NCBI GenBank assembly: GCA_949825045.1
Contig: OX463806.1
Span: 42,928,208 to 42,992,207 of the forward strand
DNA: 64,000 nucleotides
Source of the DNA: Argyresthia goedartella
Taxonomy: Eukaryota > Arthropoda > Insecta > Lepidoptera > Argyresthiidae
Reading direction: 5' to 3'
This document shows, piece after piece, positions 31,020-41,179 of this stretch (positions within the stretch are counted from its first letter, which is position 1; the number at the start of each line of letters is the position of its first letter). A program made the translations under genes and the position numbers. The notes under the pieces are model-generated. The model did not search any database, was not told where the DNA came from, and saw only the letters and a list, made by a program, of their open reading frames with translations.

Positions 31020-32410
31020 GTTGGAAAACCAACCTTTTCAGGCAGACGTAGGGTCCAAAAGGGGACAAAACGAACTTTAATTTATGGAAGTCACCATTAG
31101 AGCATCTCCCGTTAACTGGTGAAACCGTATTCAGGTTATCGAGAACTCATTTACCTCAAAAAATATTTAAAAGCATTTTACCTCAATACAAACTTCATTG
31201 CAATATGGTTGCATCCACAGATATGTTGCATCCAAATTTTTATTTACCACGAATCGAGTTGCTTTTTTACTGATAATCGCGCTCGAAACGAAAAATAACT
31301 CTCCAAGAAAAATACATTTTAATACCCTGAAAGTGTGAAGTGATTAATGGCAAACAGAATTCTCTGGGCACGAGTTTTGCTCGCACCTGCCCGTCTATTA
31401 CATGAAAATACGTTCCGTATTTTTATGTGTATTTTTAGTACATTAAAAGGTCTTTGCCCAGCCTCGTTATTTTCTTCCACTTCCCCGTGCACCTGCAAAA
31501 CCTGCGCCGTCTATTCTATTTGTTGGAGGTAGCTAAAAATATTGTTTGCCCCGAGAATAATATCAAATATCCAATTATAATTCTGAACAATTACTATAAA
31601 TACTATAAAACCAATTTGATCAGACCAATTTTATTCTTCAAATTTCCGCAATCGTTCGGCGGTTAGCTCCAAAATGTACGGAGATACAGATTCAAAGATA
31701 CAGTTGCTCAGATACATCCGTTTTAAAATGATAGTTTTATAAAATAGCATCCCCTGTAATTATGACGCCTCTTTCTGTTACATCCTGACTGTAATGCATA
31801 GGGATAAGTTAATATAAGATCCAGATATATTTATTTATTGTTGATATGATGACGTAGGAAAAAAATATAATTATTAATATCACTTTGACATGCCGTTACC
31901 CGTTCAAACATGTTGTACCATTAGCACGAATTCCAATAGTATTGTCTTGCTTGGGGGCCAATTCTCATCCCGTTAGCAAATTTGTCGCATGGGTCTTTAA
32001 GTCGCGTAACTAAATTGTAACTCAAATTGTCTAATGCACGAAAAAACCTTTATGCTGTCTCACATGCGACATTGAATAACGAAATTTTAAGTCGTATGAA
32101 ATTGTAGTATAATCTGTGAATTCTCGTTCCATTCATACAAATTATTCATACAAACTTTATCGAGATTTTTAAATCCCATATCAACGAACTCACATATTTA
32201 AGTGTTCATACGTTGAAATGATGTTTATATGTTATTATTATGATATATACAATTGGTTGGAATTGGTTTTGCGAAAAATGTCTACCAACATGAATCGAGT
32301 TGCTATTCTTTTCGATACACGAGCAGATTTCAACTTGATACTCTACAAGTTCCTGGAAAAAAAGTCTGTCAAGACCCTTTTTACAAACAACATTTTATTC
32401 TTTTGGTGTA
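31020..32410. other. Unassigned stretch
   Basis: No recognised element; only short frames. Confidence 0.35.
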
Positions 32411-32419
32411 CGGAACTCT

Positions 32420-32740
32420 TACGTAAAAAGAGAACAAATATTAAAAACAAAGAAAATATTATGAATAACACGTTTAATTAGTAATATAATTTCAAATAAT
32501 AGAATAAAAACGGTTTGGCAAATCATAAACCGTGAAACTGGCAAAGTTATACCAAGGGGCAATGATTTCTGCTTAAAGTTAGGTTATAATGTTGTTAAAT
32601 CCAACGCTGAGGTAGCTCTAGCTGTTGCAACATTCTTCACCAATGTACCCTTACTCACAACAGAGCGTCTAAATTCATCTCCATATGAAACAGAGACTAC
32701 ATACTAATCATAACAAAGATTAAATCTAATAATGATTAAT
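32420..32740 (+). pseudogene. LINE linker-region fragment
   Basis: 'RIKTVWQIINRETGKV' and 'ALAVATFFTNVPL' match the segment between endonuclease and RT in CR1/Jockey-group LINEs (KT.W.iIN...g, then iA..FN.fFtn). Stops occur upstream and downstream. The rest of that LINE is not visible. Confidence 0.55.
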
Positions 32741-32764
32741 GTGGCTGGCAGTTCATTATAATAT

Positions 32765-33245
32765 TAGCTCGCAGGTTTGCACGTTGCACTAACGAAGCTA
32801 AACGGACACACTTCGGAGCATACTGCCAGTCCTTCTACACCTGCAGCCTTTGGATCAACTATACACAGAGGGCATACAGCGCTCTGCGGGTGCAGTATAA
32901 CAACGCGTTCAGGTTGGTTTTGGGGCCGCCGCGGCTCTGCAGCACCTCAGGCATGTCTGCGGAGGCAAGGGTTGAGGGATTCCACGCAACCATTAGGAAA
33001 CGCTGAAGTACCAACTCCATTCTGAGTAAATTTGCTGACAAGTGGGATTAATCGCTGCTGGGGCACTGGGAACTTCTGCACACGAGTAGAAGTCCCATCT
33101 AGACATTGTGCTAGCAGCGTGGTGTTCCATTCTCTGTCCTGTATTAATTAATTACTTTTATTACATGTGTAAGTTGATGGTGTACTAATTTAATTTATTC
33201 TGTGGGCATGAGCGGCCCGAAATACAATGTATTATTATTATTAAT
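32765..33245 (+). pseudogene. C-terminal relic of another LINE, with (ATT)n tail
   Basis: 'YCQSFYTCSLWINYTQRAYS' and 'ALRVQYNNAFRLVLGPPR', then 'CSTSGMSAEARVEGFHATIR', is the post-RT region of a LINE in which a fixed YCQ.FYTC.LW phrase precedes ALRVQYNNAFR. It is followed by a stop-containing tail and (ATT)n at 33229-33242, a typical 3' end. It is unrelated in sequence to the LINE at 12.3-15.9 kb. Confidence 0.65.
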
Positions 33246-33570
33246 ACACTCTAACATCACCTTGAGAACTCCAAGCCATCCTTACCTGCCCGCGGTAGAT
33301 TTTGCTCATAAATGGACAAGGCTCCGGCGAAAACCCACCAACCCGCACTGGTCTACAGACGCGGACGTCTCCAGCGGTGACTCTGGTGACGACGGTAGCC
33401 AGTCTAGCCCTGGAGGCAGGGTTATAAAAAATCCTCGGCTGGGAACGGTTCTCCGTCAAATCTCACGAAGGAATAAAAGGAATACAATATATGTAAGCAA
33501 ACAAACAAAATTATTGAATGATCAAAGAGAAGCGAAAGATTCCCCACAGTATTATATGTATTTTGGATAA
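33202..33570 (+). CDS. Small ORF, unrecognised
   Basis: 122 codons open. It overlaps the end of the LINE relic, so its first ~15 codons are certainly not genuine. The middle is hydrophilic with a Ser/Asp/Gly run ('DADVSSGDSGDDGSQSSPGG') and then a basic stretch ('RQISRRNKRN'). It could be a fragment of a retroelement leader protein. I do not recognise it and consider it more likely non-coding. Confidence 0.15.
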   Translation: MGMSGPKYNVLLLLIHSNITLRTPSHPYLPAVDFAHKWTRLRRKPTNPHWSTDADVSSGDSGDDGSQSSPGGRVIKNPRLGTVLRQISRRNKRNTIYVSKQTKLLNDQREAKDSPQYYMYFG

Positions 33571-33579
33571 AATAGTAGT

Positions 33580-33855
33580 TAAACTTACTAGCAGAAAGGA
33601 CATTCGCAACTTTAACACCGCTTTAGGAAGAGATTCTTTGAAAATATCGGACCGGACAAAAACAAGGACGTAGAGAGAAAATAATAGGTATACTCATATA
33701 TGCATTTTTTTATGAACACTAATTATTTGTATTCAGATTCCACAAAACTTGATAACGCCATAAAACACAGCTGCCCCGATGATAACCCTTATATAACTGG
33801 CTACGAAGTTAACCGCGCTCTTAACCTCTCAGTTACCACCGGCGTTAGCTAACGC
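33580..33855. other. Unassigned stretch
   Basis: Nothing recognised. Confidence 0.3.
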
Positions 33856-33948
33856 CACTTTTTCGTTATAGGTTTTTAATTTTATTACCATGGCATAGGG
33901 CTCAAAATCTCGATCCGTTCCAACTACCCTCGGTTTTTGAGTAGTTAA
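33828..33948 (+). repeat. 'ggcataaggttcaaaat' family copy
   Basis: 'accaccggcgttagctaacg', 'ttttattaccatggcatagg', 'gctcaaaatc' and 'ctaccctcggtttttgag' match the copy at 61868-61985 block by block. Confidence 0.6.
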
Positions 33949-34209
33949 GAGCATGAAGAACAACAAAAGCCCGGTTTGAATTACTTACGCACATAAAAAA
34001 TCGTGCTCAGACATGGGCACCGGCCGAGCTTCAGAAGCACAAACTGAAGGTATGCCCGCGCGCGAGCCAAGGAGCGCAGCATCATAAATGTTCGCAGGAC
34101 GGATCACGGCAGGAACAAGGCAAGGCAAAAAATGTATGCACGAACTGGGGTTCGTTACCAGGACTGATTGAGGCTCCGCAATCAACAAAGAAAATTCGCC
34201 ACCCGATAT

Positions 34210-34765
34210 TAGAAGCTGATGACGTCCCTTGAATGGGGGATTAAAACACGTCTCTTGTGTGGGAACCCCCTTTATTTAGTACAATATCGTGTAGTTCAAT
34301 AGTCGTTGCTGAAGCGGCAACATAAATACACATTCTGTGAAAATTTCAACTCTCTGCCTATTACGGGCAGGCGGCTCGACGGCCCAATTCTGAAGCACAG
34401 GGTGAGTGTAATCATTGGTACAATACACTAACAGTATGTGGGAAGTCGAGCCGTGCCATAGCCATGCTAGCGTACCTTGACATCTTTATATTGTTTTATT
34501 TTGATTTTTATTTGACTCTTTTGAATGTAATTTATCTTGATTAAATTTTAATTTAATTTTGATTTAATCTATGGATCTATGATATCTGAAAATATATTTT
34601 TTTATTATTATTACTGTTACTTTTCATGGGATACATCCCGTTGACGAACGGACGGACAGACAGATGGACTGATGGACAGATGGGCTGATGGACAGACAGT
34701 CGCCGGAGGCTTAGTAATAGGATCCCGTTTGGCACCCTTCGGGTACGGAACCCTGAAATTAATGG
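34210..34765 (+). repeat. ACGG-type repeat with a retroposon insertion
   Basis: Family sequence up to 'caactctctgcctattacgg' (34367), then about 255 bp of foreign DNA ending in 'tttttattattattactg', then 'catgggatacatcccgttga', ACGG/ACAG runs and 'cacccttcgggtacggaacc' (34734-34753). The (ATT)n at the end of the insert suggests it is a retroposon 3' end. Confidence 0.65.
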
Positions 34766-34789
34766 TGATACTAACTAATATTTTGCAAG

Positions 34790-35095
34790 TAGTCCTTCAG
34801 GGCCAAGTCCAGATTATTTACGGCATGAGTGTCGTGACATCTGAAGGCGAATTTATATTTGTAAGGGTAGGGCCCTATGCATGCATTCGGAGCTACTGGA
34901 TTGAAACTAAACGGGTTGGTAACTCAGGTTACTTATTCATGCCTCGGCGGTTTGAGTTCGTGGTTCCTGATCCGGCTGGGGAAACAAACAGGAGAAAACA
35001 AACAGGTCGCTGCTTCAGGTTTCCACGACACCTAGTGCGGGGCCAGTAGCATAATGCAACAAATATAATAAAGTAATTTTTTCGTACCCAAAATG
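34790..35095 (+). mobile_element. SINE-like retroposon, copy 1
   Basis: About 300 bp from 'tccttcagggccaagtccag' through 'gggccctatgcatgcattcg' and 'gaaacaaacaggagaaaaca' to 'gacacctagtgcggggccag'. An inverted copy of the same sequence is at 62878-63153. The end carries a worn version of the SINE core (acagggtttcctagtgtggggcc). Apparent long frames in both copies simply reflect the shared repeat sequence. Confidence 0.7.
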
Positions 35096-35262
35096 GGTAA
35101 ATGATCACCAAAAGTTGCAGAAAATATCAGGGAAAAATACTGCGGTAGCTTTGGTGAATTGTAAAGGGGGTGATGAGCGAAGCGAAGCCCCCTTTTTCCT
35201 TCTTGTTAGGTTGAAAATGTAAGAACAACAAAAAATACTTAAAACATAAATTAAGTACACAA
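35096..35262 (-). repeat. 'accctttacccttcacc' element, extended copy
   Basis: Minus strand reads 'gttgttcttacattttcaac', 'cgcttcgctcatcacccc', 'aagctaccgcagtat', then 'ccctgatattttctgcaact' and 'tttggtgatcatttacccat'. The last part also precedes the SINE-like copy at 62826-62878, so both loci share a junction of these two repeats. Confidence 0.6.
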
Positions 35263-35526
35263 AACATAAAAAGAAGATTGGTGAAAATTTTTCAAAACGC
35301 AATTTTTTGGTTTCCTATTAGTTCGTTTACTAATTCTTGCTGTCATTTCGAATTTATTGCTAGTAAAATAGGTGCGTTTTTGGTGATCGTTTAAACATAA
35401 GTCGTAGCCTTTTATACATGTTTAATTGTTTATGTTTCTACATATACATAAAGACTGAACCACTAACGATGAGGTCCCCTTTGATTACTAAGGAAGTGAC
35501 TTCATGTAAACTATTAAAGTTATTAA

Positions 35527-35986
35527 GGGATTAAATATGGCCAGAAATGCATCTTTAGCTTCAATTCTAGGCTAAACTAGACAACATAAAAATGTAGGAT
35601 AAATATATGTTATAGAAAGTATATTAGAGATAAGAATGGACTTTTAAAATTACCGGATATCTGTTACATTTAATACTTAAAAATATTTTTCGCAATGCAT
35701 TATTATTCAACTAAATGAACAAGCGCTCGGAGACGAAATCAGTTTCCTATATGAAACTTACATGCAAAAATAGGTAAAAAAAGGGTAAATTTTTGGTTGT
35801 TTTATTTTATTTTTAATGTTATTATTACAGGAGTTTAGTAATATTTTCTATAATTTTCTCGGTCTCGGAGCTCGGGCTGCCCCGCGGGGCTCTGCGCGGG
35901 AGCATGCGTCAGTCTGCTTTGACGCGATGCGACGGGTATTTGTTTTCTTTGTCTAATTCTCAATGCCATTGGCCTATGTTCAGCCC
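35527..35986 (+). mobile_element. Second copy of the TTAA element (460 bp)
   Basis: TTAA at 35523-35526 and 35987-35990. Starts GGGATTAAATATGGCCAG and ends CTATGTTCAGCCC, the same termini as the copy in the Helitron (5842-6313), and aligns along its length. It lacks about 21 bases (gcgccaggggacgcgaac...) near the left end. Contains a 'gccccgcggggc' palindrome. Flanking DNA is unrelated to the Helitron. Confidence 0.85.
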
Positions 35987-36351
35987 TTAATTCGCGTCAC
36001 TGATAAGTTCCATTTCAGTTATTCCATGTGCGTATGTATGGTTTTGTGTGCGTGCCCAAAGAATCCTTTGCACTTAATTGATATTTTCCCTGAAGAGGGT
36101 TGTCCGTAGCGGCAAAAACAGAATGCCTTTATAAAATCGATAATGACTCACTTGGCCCTACCACCACCATTAGTCTTAGAGTGAGACGACTTTTCGAAAT
36201 TAGGTTATTTAACAAAAATACCCCCAAAAAAAATGAGACGGGTGTTTTAGGTTTGACGTATATACCGCGCAAGACATTTTTAGTACTCTCTGACATCCCG
36301 CCCCCTCCGCCTACGGAGAAAACAGCAAAGGAACAGTTAGAGAGACTGAAA

Positions 36352-36840
36352 ACGAAAACGGACAAGTGTGAGTTGGACTCGCGCAGAGAGGGTTCCGTAC
36401 AAATTGCCTTTTTTGTAGAGGGACCACAAAGTTAGGGTTTTCACATTTTTCCTCTTTTTATGCCATAATACCTTCCTTCGTGCCAAATTTCATGATTCTT
36501 GGTCATCGAGAAGTATCCTATCCTATATAATATGTAAAATAGGTTTTGGTTCCCTTGCCAGTATCAAGCAGATTCATTAAACTTGTGATTTATAGGGTGG
36601 TATTTTTGATGAGTTGACACTTGACATATACTTATGGTTTTGTCGATCGTTATCGATGTTAATTTTAAATTAAGGGTCCCCCACGGAGAGACAGGCCGAC
36701 AGACAGACGGACAAACAGACGGACGCACAGACGGACCGACAGACGGACGGACAGACGGACGGACAGACGGACAGACAGACGGAAAGACAGACGGAAAGAC
36801 AGGCGGACAACAAAATAATCCTAAAACAGCGACGTCACAC
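36352..36840 (+). repeat. Full-length ACGG-type repeat with long microsatellite
   Basis: Starts 'aaaacggacaagtgtgagtt' and 'gagagggttccgtac', has the interior of the family, and carries a 120-base run of (GACGGACA)-type repeats at 36690-36812. The usual 'cggaaccctaaa' end is missing. Confidence 0.65.
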
Positions 36841-36841
36841 T

Positions 36842-36945
36842 CATATAAGTGTGGGTTTTTTTCTGCCTAGCCGGGACCCGAACCCGGGTCCTCTCGCCGG
36901 GGGGGGGAAGAGCTTTGAACCGCAATGCCACAGAGGTCGTTAAAA
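36842..36945 (-). mobile_element. tRNA-like SINE head
   Basis: Minus strand: 'cgacctctgtggcattgcgg' (A-box region) and 'gacccgggttcgggtcccgg' (B box), closely similar to the head at 1974-2145. A poly-G tract (36899-36907) lies in it. Confidence 0.6.
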
Positions 36946-36949
36946 ATAA

Positions 36950-37545
36950 GACAAATATACGTAATAAATGAATAGTTCATATCAGCGAGTCTTTTGCCTC
37001 CAAACGCAAGGACCGATTTAAAAAAAAAATAGGAGTGACCCTAGTCATTTTTACTAACGATTCACGATCATTTCCTGCTCCTGTCTCGGTGATAACGGGT
37101 ACCTGAACTTCCACAGGTCAGATCGAATCTTATTAGAATGATGTTACGTAATTGAAACATGTTTAAGTGGATAGGTGAGAAGCAAGATGCATTAAGTCGT
37201 AAGATATATCCAGTTCTCAGTGACTCGTATGCAAAATAAATAAAGGTCTGTTCTATTCAAATGTTCGTGTCCACACCTGTGACCTTTCATTTCCTAGTAG
37301 TACCTATGCTTCTCTGGGCTGACCTTTTCTAACTTGAACTTGAAGCATGACTATTATGCTACATGCTCAAGCAAGCTCACTAATATGCAACATTTACCTT
37401 AAATGATAGTGTTATTTTTTCAATATCGTCGCATATGCTTAGCTCTGCCATCGCGATGTTGGCAGCGATCAATAGAAAGTGGAATTTTATTAGCTGTAGT
37501 GTAGACGGTAAGTATACTCAAGTGAAGGTCATTACGGTCATAGTA
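36950..37545. other. Unassigned stretch
   Basis: Nothing recognised. Confidence 0.35.
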
Positions 37546-37550
37546 TGACC

Positions 37551-37667
37551 GACAAGGTATGACCACCCCTTAACCACGTAACTCAGGTGACGTCATGAGT
37601 ATTCTGCCAGGCATTGGCACGATGATGACATCACCTGAGGTAGTCGGGAAGTGGGGGCATATACCTT
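37551..37667. repeat. Foldback element
   Basis: 'acaaggtatgaccacccc' and 'ctcaggtgacgtcat' at the left pair with 'atgacatcacctgag' and 'gggggcatataccttgt' at the right. Arms of about 45 bp with several mismatches. Confidence 0.65.
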
Positions 37668-37673
37668 GTCCTT

Positions 37674-37720
37674 GTTGATTGTTCGTACTGTGGGCTCTGC
37701 TGTGGGTACGAACAATCAAC
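37674..37720. repeat. 15 bp-arm perfect hairpin
   Basis: 'gttgattgttcgtac' and 'gtacgaacaatcaac' flank a 17-base loop. It sits 6 bp from the foldback element at 37551-37667, so both may be part of one structure. Confidence 0.8.
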
Positions 37721-38224
37721 TGTAGCTTCTAAACATCTGCCAACTTAATTTTATTACTGTTTAAGTATCTAATAAAAGTTATTTAAGATCCTCGTAAGTT
37801 AAGCTATGGCCATCGCCGCAATTAACCTCTTTATCCACTCTCGCTCTAGTTATCTCTGCTTGAAATTAAGATGACCATGAACATGTTTAAACAGGCGGAT
37901 ATGTAAAGTTTCTGGCGCTACACGAGGACCCTGAGAACGATATAAATAGGTCAGGGATATACCTCTTAATGATGAAAGATGGTGTTCACAGGTAACAGAT
38001 AGTTGTTTGCTATTATTTAAACCACACACACAGGTTGCTCATTGCATACAGATGTGAATTAGTAACCTTTCGCAGTCCAGAGGTGGCGCTGGGAGTAACG
38101 ATAGTGATATAACCGCTTCAGTCACAAACTTTAAGATGGCGCTAGGCGTTAATCTTAGAACGTAAAATATAAATGTCACGGAATTACAAACATATAATAG
38201 ATTGGCTTTTAGTAATAATAATGT

Positions 38225-38325
38225 AGCCCATTAATATTCCCACCGAGGGGCACGAACCTTTAACTGGATACGAGTAAGATTGAGCCAAACTCCACCACGC
38301 TGGCTCAGTGCGGGTTGATGCTGCA
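38225..38325 (-). repeat. Lepidopteran SINE/RTE-like end
   Basis: Minus strand has 'caacccgcactgagccagcg', 'tggtgga' and a B-box-like 'aaaggttcgtgcccc'. 'CAACCCGCA..G.AGCAGCGTGGTGGA' is, from memory, a motif of abundant lepidopteran retroposons. Confidence 0.5.
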
Positions 38326-38704
38326 CCCAACTGTCAGATGTTGTCAAGCTGCCCTTTAAGGGCCTCTGTCCAGTTTTACGGCTACTACCAGCGTTAAGCG
38401 ATAATAGCGGGGCCCTACAGTCCGAAACACGTAGACGCCCGAAATAAAGGCCACGTAGAAAGGGACACCCATATAGTACCCGTCTCAGCCAGATGTTACT
38501 ACCAGCACTAACGTTTCAGATATGCGAATACCACAGACGCTTTATCAGCGCTACATAATCTATTATTTTGCGATTCCCAGTTAATTGTTATTTTACATTT
38601 ATCAGTATAAGATTGTGAAAACTCGCGCATACTACGATATATATATATATATAAACTGTCGATAAATTGTATTAAAAAACCCAGTACGATATTCATTTCG
38701 GTAA

Positions 38705-39010
38705 ACTATAAATTTAGACCGTCAAATTGTGAACGAGACCGACATGGTTCAAAATGTATATTTCTTTTGTTCTAAGATTACAAGCAACACTTGCCCAGAC
38801 ATTTAAAGTTTATACCAGTTCACAATTTAAAGGTTTGATATCGATAGGTGATAATATGGTGAAATTGTAGGCAATATCGTACAGTTCACAATTTAACGAT
38901 TTGTCATGGATAGATTATAAACTGTCTAAAATAATTACATTGTATTGTACAACATTTTACAATCTCGCGAGACAAATTTAGCTACATTATAAACTAACGG
39001 TGTTTACAAT
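38705..39010. repeat. MITE-like region with repeated 'caatttaacg' motifs
   Basis: 'accgtcaaattgtgaacgag', 'agttcacaatttaaaggttt', 'agttcacaatttaacgattt' and 'ttttacaatctcgcgag' are spaced through about 300 bp. Similar motifs (accgttaaattgtaaac, ctcaatttaacggtttgat, caatctcatgag) lie at 45490-45950. Borders not determined. Confidence 0.4.
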
Positions 39011-39416
39011 TATACGGTGTCATGCACACCGGATTTAATGAATTTTTCTTTAAGCTCTTCTCTTTAATGAATGTTTAATTAATGTCAGGATTCAACTGTA
39101 TCATATATCACTGAAAAGGCCTGTTGCGAGGCACTCAAATATATATTTTTATATAATTTTCAATATTTTTTTTAATTATTTTAAGAAAATAGACTAAAAT
39201 TTTCTTTTCGCCTATAGATCCCTTAACTCCGAACATCGCAATCATAATTTTTCATAAATCATAATTTTTGAAAAAAATACTTTTACATAATTCAGAAAAA
39301 CCTGTATAAACTATAATCTAAATATAAGGCGCAAAAATGGGTCTTTTATTTTTAATTTGGACACGGGGGAGCGCCTGACGAAGTTGCGGCTGGGAAGGGG
39401 TCAGCTGAAGAGGGTT

Positions 39417-39545
39417 CGACTGGAAAGGTGAGTTCGGTTGGAAAGGTGGGTTCGGTTGGAAAGGTGAGCTCGGTTGGAAAGGTGAGATCGGCTGGAAAGG
39501 TGAGTTCGGCTGGAAAGGTGAGTTCGGCTGGACAAGCGAGTTTGG
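39417..39545 (+). repeat. 18 bp tandem repeat, about seven units
   Basis: Unit 'tggaaaggtgagttcggt', six clear units and a worn seventh. As 18 is a multiple of three, all frames stay open: plus-strand 'GKVSSV'-like hexapeptides and minus-strand 'SNRTHL'-like hexapeptides. The plus-strand frame continues as 'GQASLELARPLV' and then stops. No protein recognised. Confidence 0.8.
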
Positions 39546-39639
39546 AACTGGCTAGGCCACTGGTTTAAGCAGACCGACAGGCTTTGGGGTGGAAGATGTT
39601 TTGCTACTTGATGATACTGTAAAACCATTACCACTTCCT

Positions 39640-40830
39640 TCTGAAAGATTCATTTGAATATTGTTGCTTTGCCTGCCCTGAACCCCATCCTAACCACTTG
39701 TTCGACGAACAACCTGTAGCAAAACAAGATTTTTATATTACCCACTATTTGATCATGTCGGTCTGGTCTGGCTACGATGGGTTCTATTTTAAAACCCCTT
39801 TCCTTTATTGTATTACTTTAGTTGTGACGCATGGCATCGGTCAGTATTGCTCCGGTAAGCTCACGATATTTACAAATAACCATATAAACCACATTCAATA
39901 AGCGCCAAAGGAGAAAAATTACTTAATTATAAAAACTTAAAAACCCGACTAAAAAGTGACTTTATTTAATTTAAATGCAGGCGGGAGCAATTGAATCTGA
40001 TAATCAGTTAAATTAAAATTGATTGAACACTGTACTATAATGTAATAATTTTCTTCAATCTCAATAATTAGGTTAAGTCTTATCAGATTGTTTTGTATTT
40101 GTGTTTTTATAATTACGTCATTTATTTCCTGATTTTTTGTTGAAAATTAAGAAAAATCTGTAAATAAAATTCGCCATTTTGTTTTTGTATTGTATGTATT
40201 TTTATTTTATGTTCCTAGTGATACTAAAATCTATTTCTTAGTCCTCTGCCGAAAAAAACATTTGACACATGGCGCCTCCACACTGGAAGAGCGGTGAATA
40301 GGAGCCGCGGCGAGCGCGACTGACTTTAGTGTGTGGATTAGAGTAAATTAGGTGGTGTATTTATCCTTGCGGTCCCTGTCTGATTGCTTTAGCTAGTAGA
40401 TATGGCATGCGAAGCGATGCTGAATAAATTCACGACCTTCGATCGAACATAATAGGTATATTAGCTGAAGCCTATGTGAGGGGACAGTTCTTAGCAAACA
40501 CGATTCCGTCAATTTAGTGGAACACTAGTGAGGATATAGACAGATAAAGGCAAAGCTCAGTCTTTAGCTGCAAGAAAGAAGCCTGGATTTGTTTTACGAG
40601 AATGGCGTGCACATACATATATCAAGACCAAAGATGAAGATAGCGCGCTGCATATACGTTTACACTAATAACAAAATTAATAGCACTGTTCTTAGATTTT
40701 GATTCTAAATTAAAGTAAATTGCAATATAAAACATAAATAAAAATAACCAAAACACAAGGGTAAAAAAATATCTTTTATGTAACAATCTCTTTGGGTAAC
40801 AGAATATTGCATTGAGGGATGCACCATATT
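39640..40830. other. Unassigned stretch
   Basis: No recognisable element; AT-rich. Confidence 0.35.
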
Positions 40831-40838
40831 GTATTTGT

Positions 40839-41024
40839 TCATGTGGAGTCGTCAGATATGTCGTCCTCATCATCTTCTTCATCATCATCGTCTTCATAGC
40901 TTTCATATTAAATATTTAATATGAAGCGTTCTGTAATATCTTCCATAAGATGTTCGAGTTACTGCATCTTGTCCTCCGCTTTTATTACGTGTTCTACACA
41001 ATGTCTCCAATTCTTTGGAGTTAC
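40839..41024 (-). pseudogene. C-terminal exon of a DDE-transposase-like protein
   Basis: Preceded on the minus strand by a polypyrimidine tract and 'tttttcag', a good 3' splice site. The following 62 codons read 'VTPKNWRHCVEHVIKAEDKM', stop, 'LEHLMEDITERFILNI', stop, then an acidic tail of 'YEDDDDEEDDEDD' type and a stop at 40839. W-x(2-3)-C-x2-HV-x3-E, an Ile-rich segment and an acidic end are what I remember for the C-terminus of Tc1/IS630-like insect DDE proteins. Two in-frame stops mark it as dead. The 78 bp repeat array lies about 160 bp upstream, in what would be its intron. Confidence 0.55.
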
Positions 41025-41179
41025 CTGAAAAACAAAGTAGATTATATCCTTTAACATAACATAACATGCCCTTAAAAGTATTTCCTAATACCGTAGTTGC
41101 TATGCCTGCTCTGATACACGTTGTATCGATCCCAAACTGGTGTTTGTGAGCCTTTGAGTGTCTTAAAGAATGATTTAAC

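Noticed and set aside
32777..33025. 82-codon plus frame
   Set aside because: Wrong frame over the LINE C-terminal relic; the recognisable protein is in another frame.
34672..35049. 125-codon plus-strand frame with a related 68-codon frame at 62912-63118 as a conserved protein
   Set aside because: Both lie in copies of the same SINE-like repeat, so the shared peptide follows from shared DNA; the frame begins inside an ACGG microsatellite.
36634..36870. Frame with a GRTDGQTDG repeat
   Set aside because: Translation of an ACGG/ACAG microsatellite.
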